Below the pieces are notes generated by a model. It saw only the letters and a list, made by a program, of their open reading frames with translations. It made no database searches and was not told where the DNA came from. A stretch of 64,000 nt of DNA from Monosporascus cannonballus. Taxonomy: Eukaryota; Ascomycota; Sordariomycetes; Xylariales. The stretch lies in NCBI GenBank assembly GCA_004154925.1, contig QJNS01000140.1, positions 142,278 to 206,277 of the forward strand. The letters run 5' to 3'. Made by a program: the position numbers and the translations under genes. Below are positions 1 to 14,450 of this stretch, one piece after another (positions within the stretch are counted from its first letter, which is position 1; each line of letters starts with the position of its first letter).

Positions 1-3000
1 TATTTATTCTTTTTTTAAAAATTAATTTAATTATTATTTAAATTATATTATTAATTAAGCTAGCCAAAAAATAACGAATTTGTATATTAATAATTTTATA
101 CTTTATTTTTATTTTTATGTTTGTAAATACGAAAAAAACTTAATTTAAAGATATTTAATCATATAATTACCGGACGATATAACCGTATTATTTTTGGTTT
201 TAAATAAATATTAAATACCTAATTTTAAATTATTATATAAAGTTTTATTTTCGAATAACATTATAATTTAATTACTTTCCACAAAATATATTTATTATTG
301 GAAATAAAAAACTTATATTTTAAATATCTTAATATCTATAATTTACGTTCTATTTTCCTTATTTATATATATTAATTTGTATATATAATAATTGCTAACA
401 ATGTTATAAAAGAAACTTACGAAATATAACGGTTTTCGTTAAATTAATAGTTTAATTAAATATAGTTATAAAGCGGAGGTTTAACGTTTTAATATTAATC
501 GTTCCAAAATCGATATTATTTTTTTTATATCCATAAATTAAGGTTTAAATTAAAAATATTTAAATATCCGAATTATTAATATAATGCGGTTATGACATTA
601 AATATTTTTAATTTAAATTAATAATTTATATTTTATTATTAAAATTATTATTTATATTAATAATTAAGCGAAGATTATAAATATTTATAATTACTGACTT
701 AGGATTATAATATATCACGTGTATTTATTAAAAATTATAAAAGAATTATTAAGTTTTATAATTTTAAAATATTTTACGGGAACAAAAACTATATATATAA
801 TAACTAAAAATAATTAAATAATTTTATTTAAATTATTATATTTGTTATTATTGTTATATTGCATTGAAATATTCCGGATACTAATCGAATAATATAATAA
901 AATATATTGTAAAACCTTTCGATTAAAGATTTATATAATAATTTAATTAAACGGCTTGTAATTATGAACGATTAAATATAATTAATTATAAATAAATTAT
1001 ATTATTTATATTTTATTAAGCGTTCGATATATATAAAATTAAGCCGTTTATTTTAATAAAAATAAAACAACGAAATAAATTTAGGCCGGGAAAATAAAAA
1101 TCGTGTTTCTTATAAAAATATAAAGGTTATAATAAAAAACGATATAGTGGATTCGAATAATAAAAAGATTAATACGTAATTTATTGCAAATAATCCCGAT
1201 TAAAACAAAATAATTATTAATTATTAATTTTAATTTTTGATTAAGCAATATATTATTTTTAAATTTTCGAAATAAAGTAATTTTGATTTATAATACTAAA
1301 CAAAAATAAGGCTTTAATAATACGCGTTATTTAACGGCAAATATATGTATAAAATAAATTTAGCATATTTAAAAGAGATAAAGTTGTTATATGGGAAAAA
1401 AACCGTAATAATTTAATTCTGACTGGAGTTTGTTATAATATATATATATTTAATTTTTTTTTATATATCCGATTTTTAAATTCGACAATATTTGCATAAA
1501 AATAATTAAAGGCCGGGTCGATAAAGGGGGTTGTTTAGCAAATAATAAAGTCTTGGTATAAATAATAGGTAAATAAATTATTTTGTAAGTAATTATTTCC
1601 GTTTAGCGGTAAAGAAATAAAATAAATATTTATTTTTATTAAATTTAAATACTTGTTACTTAGTAAAATTTTAAATAAATTAAATAAAATTAAAAATTAA
1701 TATTTAATTTAAAATATATTTAAATTAATTACGGCGGTTTTTGGTTTGAATAAATAATAATATTAAGATATTTTAAAAAACCGCTTATTTTTCAAGTTAT
1801 ATATAATATGTCAAAAAGCTATGTTTTCTATTTTTTAAAAAGTATAAGTAATTTTTTATAATCTGCGGAATTCGTTAAATTAAAAATAATAATAATATAT
1901 ATTTATATTATAAACAGATTTATATAGGTTAAATGTTATTATAACGTTAAAAATTTAATATATATTAGAAAAGCTTTTAAGGCCGCTTTAAATTACGCTT
2001 TATTTTAATTAAAATATACCCTATACGGTTATTAGGTTTAAATTAATAATTCACTGTTTAATAATATTTTTAATTATTTAAATATTAAAGTGATATATAG
2101 TTTATATATTTTCATAATTTAAAATCATAATTTTAACTATGGCGACGTTTAAATCGTGTTCGCAATTTGTAAGATATTAGATAATTTTAATTAACAATTT
2201 ATTTCGTTTTTTATTTATAATATTAATATAAAACTTATTATTTTTAAATACTTTTAATTTTTTAATCCCGTTTTCGTTACCGTATTTATGTTCGTATAAT
2301 TCGTTCGTTTTTATATTGTTACTAAAATTGCCGGTGTTAATAAAATCTAATAATACGTAATTTAATATTATAAATAATATATCGAAAACAAAATCGAAAT
2401 AAAAACTTTTAATAAAATTAAGAAATTGCATATTAAAAGTAAATGGTATTAATCGGATAATAATATTCGTAACAAATTAAAAGATAATTGCGATATTAAA
2501 AAATAAAAAACAAAATTTTGTTAATTTTAATTAAGGGCGATCGATAATAAAAAAACATGTTAGGTTTTGATATAATATTACGGTTGTAAAGCGGGATAAT
2601 TATAAATATTTAAATAATATTAATTAAAGTTATTAATATATTATGTATTAATTAAATTCATAATTTCTATTAATTTTTAAGTTATTAAATTATATACGAA
2701 GTATTAATTCGTTTTAATTTAAACTAATTGTATGCCGTAATAAATATATAACAGATTTTTTTTAATTAAAAGATTAACGGAATTTTATACTATATAATTC
2801 GAATTATAATCTATTACGGTTATTAATAATTAATGTTTTTAATTTGTAACCTTTAATTTATCATACTAAATTAAAAAAAATTTAAACTTTATTTTCCGAT
2901 TATTTTTCGAATGTATTATATTAATTTTTAAAATCTTTCCATTTTTTCCAATACTTAGAATAGTTTGGTCCGGGTTAAATAATTGGGATAAGAAGTTAAT

Positions 3001-6000
3001 TATATAGGTAAATAAATAATATAATTTTTCACCAATATGAAAAAAAGTATTTTTTTTATTATTAATATAAGTTTTTCCGGTATTTACTTTTTTAAATTTT
3101 AATTCGAAATATTTAAAATTCCGAATTTATATTAAATCCTTATTAATTACGCTTTATAATTTTACTTTTAGCAATTAAAATTAATATTTATCGGCGTACG
3201 GTTCTAATTAATATTTTTCGATACTATCTGGATATCTTATTCTTATTTTGTTAAAAATTTGGTAAGTATTTTTTTTGAATTGCGGCTTTTTGGTTCCTGT
3301 AGTAAAAATTAACGACGGGATTTAATTTTTTTTCTTTTGTTACGTTTTTCTTTTATTGGCATAATTAAATCCTCGGCTGGTTTTAGGGATTCCTTTGTTT
3401 TTTCTCCAGCTGGTTTTAGGAATTCCTTTATATCAAAATCCTATATAAATATAATATTAATTAGATATTCCGGGTAACCGCCGAAATTGTTAATATTACT
3501 ACCGAATATACCGCGGTATTTAAAACTTTAATTTTTAAATAAAATTATGCATTTAGTAATTAATTACGTATAATTACGGATTTTCCTTGTGTTTAATATT
3601 ATAAAAATAAGATCCATATAATTTATGACATAAAATATATTGCAGTTTTATATTTTTCCTAATCGGGATCATAAAAGTATTATATGCTTAATACTATTTA
3701 TATTATTTAAATTATTATAAATTATAAATTCCGAAAAATAATTATTGGCCCGAATTATACGAATTTTTCAAGGATATATGCCGGTTCAATTTATAATATA
3801 AAAAATATTTGTTTTACGGTTTTAAAACTTTATTATTTAATATTCCTTATTATTTATATCGATAACTTTACTAATATATTTTAATATACGGAAAAATACA
3901 AATAATAATATATATTATTTTATACTTTTTTCGGAATTTCATCATAACAAAATTTAATCTTTTACAAGTTAGATATACATAATCGAAATTCCGAAATATT
4001 TATTTAAGTATTATTCCGAGATTATCGTAAATAAAAAATGCGTTAATATATATATAATAATAAATAATTTACGTTTTTTGATACATAGTAAGAAATTCAT
4101 TTTATAAAAATTTTATAATATTAAGCTTTTATTAAATAATCAATTAATTTAAAGACAATTTACTTTATAAATTGCGGTAAAGTTTTAAAAAAAGCTAATA
4201 TATATAATAAAAATTAAAATACGGAAAATAACGCCGTAATTAATATAATTTATATCGAAAACGAACTTAATATCGTTACGATCTTTATATATGTTTTAAT
4301 TTTTTAATAAATTATTATATATTTTCCGAATATAATTACCGTATTTCTTTTATTAGATACCGGTAATATTATTATACTAATGATATATTATTAAATATAT
4401 ATATATAAATAATTATACTTAAAGAATGAATATAGTATTATAAGTTTACCGATATAAATTTAATTTAATTAAAATCAAAAATGTAAATAAAAAATGTAAA
4501 ATATAATAAATAAAATAGAATTCATATATTAAATATTTGTTAAATATATTATTGATATTAATGGAAATACATAAAACCTTATAATATACCAATCGAATTT
4601 AAGGATAATTAATAAGTTATGAAAGTCTTTTACAACTACATATACAATTAAAATTGAAATATATATAAATTTTAGGATTATACAATTAGAAATAGATTAC
4701 TTATTAAATTTATATAAGTTATTAAATATAAATAAAAAAAATAACGTTATTGTTTTTATCACAAAATAATAATATATAAGGAAAGAACATAATAATTATT
4801 TATAAATTTATTAATATAATTTATAAAATTATTACTATTAAATATACATCAAATATAATTATCATAATTATTTAATATATAATTCATAATATTTATTTAA
4901 TTATAAATTTATTATATTTATAATTATATAATTACATGATTTGCAATATATTAATTATAATTCAGTTTCTTTTTATTTAATATTTAAAATGCATATTATA
5001 ATATATATTTTTAAGTATTTTACGATATTATATAAGAGAAACAAATTCTTTGCCGATATATTAAAAATAATTTCCGTTATAACTCCTAATAATATATTTC
5101 GAATAAATCTAAAAAACCTTGTTCGCCAGGTTAAAAAGGTTAAATTCGCTAATAATATCTCCGAAAAATAATTGGCCCTCGAAAAACAACTTATTTTCGA
5201 AAAATAATTTGTTCCCAAAAAATAACCTTAAGGATAAGTAATAAAATCCTTAACCAAAAAATAGCCGGAACCGGTCCCAGGATAATTAGCGATAAGGCGA
5301 AACCGACGGCGTTATTTCGATTAAGGTATTTTTATATTAATTAAGCACTAATTGATTATTTTTAAATATAGGATATTTTTTACGAAAAGTATATATTATA
5401 CGTAACCGATTTCAAATATTAGGTATATGGTATAAAGTTATATTAATATGGCGGAAAATTAGAAAAGAATAAATACCTTATATTTTAATATTAATACGAA
5501 AATATATTGATTAGGAAAGCTTTATATTTATTAAAAACTTCTTAATTCGATAATATTATGAAAGGTTTATATTATTAATAAGATTTTTTATTACAAAGAA
5601 ATGAGGTATTTATATAAATATTAAATATTAATAATATAATTCGAAATATTTTCCTTAATAATAACCGGTAAAACGAGATTTACGTTATAGTAAATTATAC
5701 CGGGCTTATAAATTATTAAATTATTAAATTAATTACGGACTTTTGATTAAGTACGGTTTTCGTAATTTAACGAAAAAGTTATATAAATAGGGTATTATAT
5801 AATAATACGAAAAAAGATTCATGATTTTATAAACCGGGCCGTTTTAATAAGAAATACATATTATATAGCTATTTTACGGATATTATAATTTACGGAATTA
5901 TACGGATAATAAATATATAAATCACGTATAAAAACGTAGCAAAATATATTTATATATAATTTTTAAATATTCGGCATTATTATATAATCCGAATAAAAAA

Positions 6001-9000
6001 TTTGTAAAAGATTAATTATAAATATTACGGTAAAAATAAATAAGTTTTTAGGATTCGAAAACGTAAAAAGAATTGTTAATACATAAGTTATAAAAACGCG
6101 CGAAAGAAAGTAAAATAAAAGAAAAAAATCTTAAAAAGTATTTAATAACGTTAATTAGTAAATTAATTATAAAATATATATAAATTAATTTAAAATTTTG
6201 CATTGCATTTTGCTATAAATAATATAATATTTTTATATGATTTTACAAAACATAAAATGTTCGAACGGAATATAATTAATCCAAATTATGTAAATGATGA
6301 ATTTAATTATTTATGATAATTTTGTTAATAATTATATTATATATTGTATTTTAAAATATTAATTTTTTATTTGTAATTTTATTATGAAAAATAAATAAAT
6401 TATGTTAATATAACGATTAAATAATTATAATAATATATATAACGATTCCAAAATTAGTTAATTAAGATTACGTAAATAATAAAGTTATATTAATATTAAA
6501 ATTATGATATAAATATTATATTATTTAAAAAATATAAAATAATAAAACAATTTAATATTATATTAACGGTTTATTTTTATTAGATAAATCCTTATTTTAT
6601 TTATTTGATAATAAAGATTATAATAAGCCGCCTAATTATAATTATAAATTACTGTATCGATGATTTATATTGTAGAATTATAATTCTTTTCCGTATATAT
6701 AATATTACGGTCGTCCGGAAACAAATTAGTTTTAATAAATTTGGTATTAAAAGTTTTCGGGTAATTATGTTAAAGTGATTTACAAATTAATTTTTATTTT
6801 TTGCCGAATTTAATTAATTAAGTTTATTTACGTTATTAATAATAAGTATAATATTAATAATATTGGTAAACTTAATTTTTATAATTTTACGGCTTATGGC
6901 CAAAATATTTTGATATTTTTAATTATTTTTTAAATCTAAGATAAATATCTTTTAATAAGCCAAAGATTGTACAACCGAAAATAGGCGTATTTAAGGCTTT
7001 CGTTACGAAAATCCCGAATTGTATAACGATTATATCGCGAAAAAGCATAACGGGCATAGAATTCGCGTTATAAGGATATACGAAATTTAATTAAAAAAGA
7101 AATTCGGAAAGAAAATAATATTAATATTATATATATTATTTTTTACCTAGCAGAATTCGTTAATAAATTATAGATTATAATGTTCGTTTTGTTAATTAAA
7201 TATTTTTAATTTTTTTTTTAAATTTTATTCGAAATTAATTTAATATTAAAATGAAATTAAGAAATATTTAATACAACAATATAAGATGTAATATCCGGTT
7301 AAAATAAAATATTCTTTTACTATAATTAAATTAATTGGCTTTATAAAAAAATATTATTAATATTAACCACTTAATATAATTCATATCGTTATATCATATA
7401 ATATGCGCAAAATATATATAAACCTGGGTTTTTTAGAAAGAAATACTAATTTTAAAAGGTTTTATTAATAAAAACAATATTAATTAATGGTTAATTATTA
7501 TATTCAATAAGGTGAAAAAGAATTATCGCCTTATCGAATATCGGCCGTATTAAAAATATTTCCGGTTCAGTAATTATTTAATAAAAAATTTTATTATATA
7601 CGTTTTAATTAAAATTACGACATTTAAAAATAATATAAATAAATTATTTTTTTGAAATAAAATACAAAATATTTATAAATTATCCGTTAAATTATTGATA
7701 TTATTAAGTAACATATTATTAATAAATTACAACAAAAGGCCTTCGTCGAAAAAGTCCTTATTTATTAATATAATTGAATTAAAATCCAGTAACATTTTTT
7801 TAATTTATTCGGTACGTTTAAAATATTTAAAAATTATTTTATATATAATAGATTTAAATTCGGCGACTGTTAACCAAAAGAATATATACTTTATAAATTT
7901 AGTAAATTTAGCTTTATAAAAAAGGTTTTGGATAAAAATATTCCGGAAAAATTTATATATATTAAACGTTTTTATTATAAGTAATTCGTATTAAATACGT
8001 AATTTTTATTAGAATAATGTAAATATATTAATATTATATATTTAAACGATAAAAGGTTTAAAAAAGGAAAATTTCGGCAATTTTTAATATATTTATATTA
8101 TTTTATTTAACAGTTAATAATTTATTTTTAAAATTATTTATATTTTATATATCCTGGTTATATTATCGGGTTAATAAATATATATAAATATAAGCAAGAA
8201 ATTTAGTGAAATATGGAATAAAATAAAAATAAAAAAGATTATTATTTTTTTTGTTTAAATCGGTTACTTCGGTCTAATTAGATTACCTTTTCCGAATATA
8301 ATTATTTATTTTTTAATTTTTATAAATAAAATAAAAATATTTTAAAAACCGAAAAAATTGTTTTTTTATTAAATTTATGTATCTTTTAAAAAGACTTTCG
8401 ATAAATGTTGTAAGTACCGTCGATAGTACCTTTATTTCCATTAATTATATTTAATAAAATCTAATAATATTTACAATATATTATAAGTTTTAATTTAACA
8501 AAATTATGGAATATTTATTTATTATATTTATATAACGTATTAATAAAAAGAGGAAATAAAATCCGAATAATATTAATTACAAATTAATAAAAATTATTCG
8601 GAGGCATTAAATATTATTATAATATTTTATAAAATTATTTGAATTTGTTTTAAAGATATACCTATAATAACGGGTAAAGACGGTAATAATATTTCGTATA
8701 ACGGTATTATATGGAAATATTATATTACGAATATAATTTTAAATATTAAATTTATTATATTAAAATATAATATCGTTTTATTATACATAATTATAAAACG
8801 CAGCTAATTTTAATTAAAGTTTTGTTATTAAAAAAAATTAATACGGTTCTCTTAATTTTTTATATTAAACAAATTATATTTTTATTTAACGGATAAGAAT
8901 TTTTACAAATATTTAACATTTTTGATATATCCATATTATCTCGTAATAAATTTAAGAATAAAAAGAAATTGCTTAATAAATAAAGTAAATAATTGCCGTT

Positions 9001-9834
9001 AATTTGAGAAATTATTTAAACCATAAAAATTAAAATTATAAAAAGAAATATATAAAAATATCCGAATCGTTATTATTACGAAACGGTTTGGTTTTTGGAT
9101 TCGTGTTATATAATTATTTTTTTTTCTTTAAATATATACTTATTTAATTTAAAAATTTAAATTAATTAAAAGTAAAAGTTTTTATAAAGCGTTAATATTT
9201 ATTTAAAATTATGTAAATTATTTTAATTTTAAATAATATTCTTTTTAGTAAATAACTAAATTTAGACTTTTTTATAAAAGTCATAAATTTCCTATATAAT
9301 ATATTATAATATTAGCAAATACTAAAGTTTCAATTAGTAAAAACTATAAACCTTTTTTAATTTTTGCCTATTATTAATTTATTACGTAATTCTTATTTTT
9401 TTACGTTAATTAAAAATTTAATTTTAACGGTTAAATTAGTAATTTGGTTATCGTAATATAAGATTTAATTACGAATAAACCTTTTAAATCTTATATTTGT
9501 TCGATATTTTTGCCAAAATGCTAAAATGCGAATACGTATATTTTATTCTTTGAAGTTCGCGAGGTAAAATTAAAAAAATTTAAATTTATCGTATTTTAAA
9601 AAAGGAGATAATTAGGTAATGGGGTTAAGTTATAATTATTAAATACGTTAAAGTTTAAAAATGGCAAACGGATTCCAATTAGGATTATCGTAATATTAAT
9701 AATAAATCACAATTAAGATAATTATAAGAATATATTATTATTAAATTATTACGATTTTTATTTTTTTAAAAGAAAAACAAATTTATAAAACGGAAACTTT
9801 TTCGCATAATTACAACTTCGGCTTTCTTAGTTCG
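1..9834. other. AT-rich, RIP-degraded repeat DNA, no intact gene
   Basis: No reading frame here looks like a real gene. The DNA is dominated by A and T, with frequent TAA/TTA, and is indistinguishable in style from the degraded retroelements further on. I found no copy of the LTR sequences that recur between 16 and 64 kb. On the minus strand between about 3450 and 2180 short stretches look protein-like: a Lys/Pro-rich repeat at 3376-3429, and a frame at 2177-2431 with an 'LDFINTGNFSNN' stretch that could be a decayed aspartic-protease loop. This is suggestive of an old gag-pol remnant but not proof. Confidence 0.6.
3376..3429 (-). repeat. Two 21-bp direct repeats 33 bp apart
   Basis: Copies lie at 3376-3396 and 3409-3429 and differ by one G/A. 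The 33-bp period is a whole number of codons. On the minus strand both read as a Lys-Pro-Ala type unit (KEFLKPA and KESLKPA) followed by a basic stretch. This looks like a low-complexity linker of a decayed protein, possibly gag, rather than a regulatory site. Confidence 0.4.
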
Positions 9835-9956
9835 TTACGGAGATTTGAGATATGATTGGTTAATATTTAGCGTTATGGAGCGGTACTTGAGTGACTTTGA
9901 ATAAATTGGAAAAACGAGCCAGGGAGGCCTGAGCTAGCTGAGGTAAATCTCCATAA
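9835..9956. mobile_element. Short non-RIPed insertion with 12-bp inverted ends (possible MITE)
   Basis: A 122-bp stretch of clearly more balanced base composition than its surroundings. It opens with TTACGGAGATTT and closes with AAATCTCCATAA, which are inverted repeats with a single C/T difference. No coding frame is apparent. No clean target-site duplication is visible, so the ends may be slightly misplaced. A short length would explain why RIP spared it. It could instead be a remnant of single-copy DNA. Confidence 0.35.
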
Positions 9957-11433
9957 TAATTGAACTCAATTCTAAATGCTCAACCGGCAACCGCCGGTAC
10001 CGGAATTCGAAACGGTTTAACGAAAAAATAAAAGTTACGTTAAGGTTTATTTTGACAATAAAATAAAATATTACTAAAATAGTGACAAATAATCTCATTA
10101 ATAGGGTAAATGAATTTTGATTTTAAAAGAAAAATTTATTTGTTTGGGAAAACTTTTAATACAAATAAATACAATATTACTATAATTTGGGTTCAGTGTA
10201 TATAAAGACTGTTATGAAAAAGGATTCCAACTAACATAGAAAAAAAATAAAAATCTAACTTAAAAGGATTAAAAAAATAATAAAATATTTTTAAAAATGT
10301 TATACATATTAAAAAAAAAAGAACTTATATTTTAAAGTTTTTTGGTCGCTATAATATATTCTAGGGCATATATTATAAGCGATTAAAATATATTTTATAT
10401 AAGGAATGAAAAGATTATTTATTAATATATTTTAGGCGTATATAAAATCTTTTTAATTTTTTGAATTAAAGTGGAAATAGGAAAATAAATACATAATAAT
10501 ATTGATATTTTCGAATTGTTGTTCGTTAAAATAATATTAATAAACGAATAACTTTATAAGATTATTCAAAACAAAGTAATGGCTTTAAAACATTTTATTT
10601 GCTTTTATAGTTAATGTAATTATTAATTCGCAAAAAGGCTAATTTAATATACGATAAAAAATATTACAAAAAGGTTATTACAGATTTTAATTTTTAATAT
10701 CTTTTTATAAATCTTAAACGGGACATAAAATAAAAATACAGTTTTTTATTTATAAAATATAAAAGAACTATATCGATATAATATAATGAAACACTATATA
10801 ACAGTATAATAAATTATATATAGAAATAAAAATAGAATATAATAAATTTAAAAGAATTTTAAAAATTTAGTTATAACAAGGTTTTAAAAAAACATAATAT
10901 AAAATACTTAAAGGATGCCGAAAAAAAGAAGTTTAAACGTAACGAGAAAACCCATTACTAAGTATATTATTTTAATATAAAAATACGAACGTAATTATAT
11001 ATCGTACTAATAAATTGCAGAATTTTGAACCGAAATTTCATTATATAAAACGTTCTTTATATATTTATATTACCATAAAACTCTAAGTTGAAAAGTTACG
11101 GAATCACAAATATCGACAATTAAAACTTTGGGTAGGAGAGAGAAATATATTAAATGCGCAACTAATTATGTTCAGATTTTTGTTTAAAAGCAATATTAAA
11201 TAATCGATTTCGATATCGTTATATTTGAAAATTACGATAAAATTTGGAAAGAAACTATAGATGTACCAATATAAAACTTTAATTTACCGAAAAGTCAATT
11301 AAATAACATTCGTTTTATACCTTACCGATAAGTCGGATTATATGCAAATGAAATAATGATATTCGATTAAAAATAATAATAAATATTTTATTATTTAAAG
11401 AAATACAATGTAACAAAATACTTAAAAAGCATA

Positions 11434-11459
11434 TCCTATTATTATTATTATTATTATTA
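11434..11459. repeat. ATT/TTA microsatellite
   Basis: A short run of perfect TTA/ATT triplets inside element G. It is a simple repeat of the kind expected in RIP-shaped AT-rich DNA, with no evident function. Confidence 0.7.
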
Positions 11460-14189
11460 AAACACAATTTAGGTCTTTATATAACGATTTATAATAATAG
11501 CCCAGAAGTTTAGAAAACAGAATTAATTTATTATTATAATATTATAGATATAAGTAAATTTTTAAACAAGAATTTAAAGCGAGATTAATAAAACATAATA
11601 ATTAGAATTACACAATGACTTTGAAAACAGAATTATTGCGAAATTTTATATTATTTATAACTTGAATAAAAACGCATTGTGGGTTTTTAAAGAATATATA
11701 AGAAATCGAGAACAAAAGATATATGCGATTTTTGAAATTATTCGTAAAGTACCTTATACATTTTATGTTTAAGAAAAACATATATTTACGATGTATAAAT
11801 AGTTTTTGTCAATTAAATAGTATTATTATTATTAGCAACTGAATATTATTAAATTCAATTATTGAAATAAGAAGTGAATTTTATAAAAACGAATAATGTA
11901 TAATACATGACGTCAATAAAAACTTTTTAAAAATGAAAAAAATACAAATTAAAAAATAACTTTTACCACGAATATTACATTATTTATGTATTTAATTGTA
12001 TTAATAAAGTTTACCAATAGGCTATTAATATGTTAATAAATAATAGATTACATATTATAAGAGGATTTGGCGATTTCGTCGCATATTACTTTAACCATAT
12101 TTCTATTTATTTAATATCGAAAAGAATAGGTACACAATACGTTTATAAAAGAGTTTTGCATTTTAGGAAATCTTAAATCATTAATTAAAGTAAAAAGATA
12201 TATTTTCTAAGTAATTCAATACCTAAAATATATTATTATCTTAAATCCTGTTAAAATAACTCTTTCTACGATTATTATGGTTATAAAATAATAAATGTGA
12301 ATTATAATGAAAGTAATTTAAATCTTTTTAGATTTGATAATTATTATAAAGATTTTATTCTGGACTTTAGTTGAATTATTATATCTTTAATTAATGTTAG
12401 TAAAAAGGGAAGTTAAATAAACGCTATGAATAATAAAAGCGTTGTAAACAATTTGAAATATAATTATTAACAAATAAGTGTTACTAATATAGAACATAAT
12501 ATACCTTATCGAACCAAAATCCAATATTTCGATTTAAGCCTTGAATACAGCAATTATATAATACAATAAGAAAAGTCAAGTATATTTTATCGTATTTTGT
12601 TCGTATATATTAAAAAAGCTCGAACTGACCTACGTTTTCACAAATAAAGAATTTATGACCATTCGTATATTTTCTCAGAACTTCGGCATTTCTTAAAACC
12701 TTTGTTATTGAGTACAAATTTATATAGATTATTAAATTGCAACTGTTTTATTACGACGGAAAGAATTTATTAGACGTTAATTACGAAATATAAAAAAAGA
12801 TATCAAATATAGATTTTGATATTATGTATGAGAAAAGTTTAAAAACCGACAAAATCATCGCTTTAAACAGGTAATCAAAGTGCGAAAGAAAGATTAAAAT
12901 CAAGCATATAATTTGGATATTGATACAGCAATTATTTACGTTTACCTTAAATTACAGTAATACAGATTACATTGTACAGCGTAAACTAGGAAATCTAAAC
13001 ATTTAATTATAATTTATGGAAAAATAAATATTTAAAATATTATAAATCTCAGAAAAATGATAAACAAGTGTAATACGCTATCTATATAATTATTAATTAT
13101 ATATATTAATAAAAATGTATAAAACATTAAAATATTTTCAATACATTTATTATTTTCTTCATATTTAAATTATAATTTAAAAACTAAGAAGATTTTACAC
13201 CTTTATAATAAGATCAAAATATAATAATATAAATTTTACAGAAAATTAAATATATTATTAATTTTAAAAATCATAAACTTTAATAATAATAACTTTTATG
13301 GTTAAATCTCTTTGCCGGAGAATTGAACGATAAAAATATAATACGACAGTTTTTGCGTATTCGTTCCAAAGTATGAGAAAATTTTTATTTTTTGTATTGT
13401 TAAGAAATGCATTTTTTAAATAAATAATATATATTGTTTTAAACAGTATTTTTAATATATCCTTTGTATTGTATGAAACTAGTTACGATAAAAAAGATAT
13501 ATATTTTTGATATTTTAATAACACCTTATAATATTAATCGAATTAAGTTATAAATTATTTAAGACATTTAGATATTAGACGAACGGATACACATAACGGC
13601 TAAATTGAATTTTAAAAATTTACTTACTATATTATGTTAATTACCAAGAAAATAAATACATTAATCAAATATCTCCTGAATACATCTTTTGTAACATTAA
13701 GTATTACAAAGATATTAAAATTGTTTCAACAAATGTATATTTTAATGTTTCATTTAATATTTGTAAAAATATACTTAATAAACCAATTAACATTAAAACA
13801 GTACCGATGTCTGAATAATATAAGTAATTATATTAAAAATTTAAAAATAAAACTAAATTTCCAAGGTAATTAAATATGTAAATATTATAATTAAAAAAGG
13901 CTAAGAGAGTTTTCGTAAAAGAAAACATGGTTTATTTTGTTATAAAAATATTTTAACGAAAACACTCAACAAAAGAATCGATTTCAAATATATCGACTTA
14001 CATAAAATTGCTGAGAAGTTTAAAAAGGATAATTATCTGTTAAAACATTTATCGAAAATTAAAATACATCTTATTCTCTGTATTTTCTTATATAAGTTAA
14101 CGGCAAGTACTATTAAAGTTTATACGGGATAAAATAATATAAAAGAAAAGAACGAAATCATATATAAAATAAATAAATTTTCGATTTAT

Positions 14190-14310
14190 AAAAAAGGAAT
14201 TTACATAGTACTTGGTTAAATAAAAAAGGCATCCAAATTTCTAAAATACTTAAAAACTTACGAAAAATATTATAAATACCTAACGCCTATTACAAAGGTT
14301 TTATTAACGA
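14190..14310 (+). pseudogene. Chromodomain remnant at the end of element G pol
   Basis: Read on the plus strand with stops taken as mutated Gln/Trp codons, this stretch aligns by eye with the chromodomains at 32640-32785 and 54985-55135. Shared features are a YLVK-W-K core, a His-Pro, an Asn-Thr-W-K motif and a closing helix (RLL..FY). Chromodomains at the integrase C-terminus target integration to marked heterochromatin in this clade. It is broken by several stops. Confidence 0.5.
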
Positions 14311-14450
14311 GGCCGAAATCGCCAACAATAACTTTACAATTAAGGTTTTCGAAAATAGATATTAAGGATTGCATGAGATCTATAAGAGATAACGAAAGAG
14401 TTATACGAAGTAACGTAAGTAAGGTGACGAGATTTAACTTATTATAAATA

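Larger units (their letters stand above)
9957..14450 (+). mobile_element. Element G: old degraded Ty3/Gypsy chromovirus copy
   Basis: Same domain order as element 2, but far more decayed. A protease tail reading FDIV..FENYDKI lies around 11205-11245, an RNase H tail (..ELRHFLK) near 12645-12720, and a recognisable chromodomain frame (VK.KRHPN...NT.K..KN) at 14190-14310. All are on the plus strand. I could not define either LTR. The 14310-14450 end contains the antisense-gene C-terminal sequence found in the other elements. Indels and stops are everywhere. It probably predates elements 1-5. Confidence 0.6.

Noticed and set aside
4941..5218. Overlapping plus- and minus-strand frames
   Set aside because: Both read as low-complexity Ile/Lys/Asn/Phe typical of AT-rich DNA; no homologous copy or motif.
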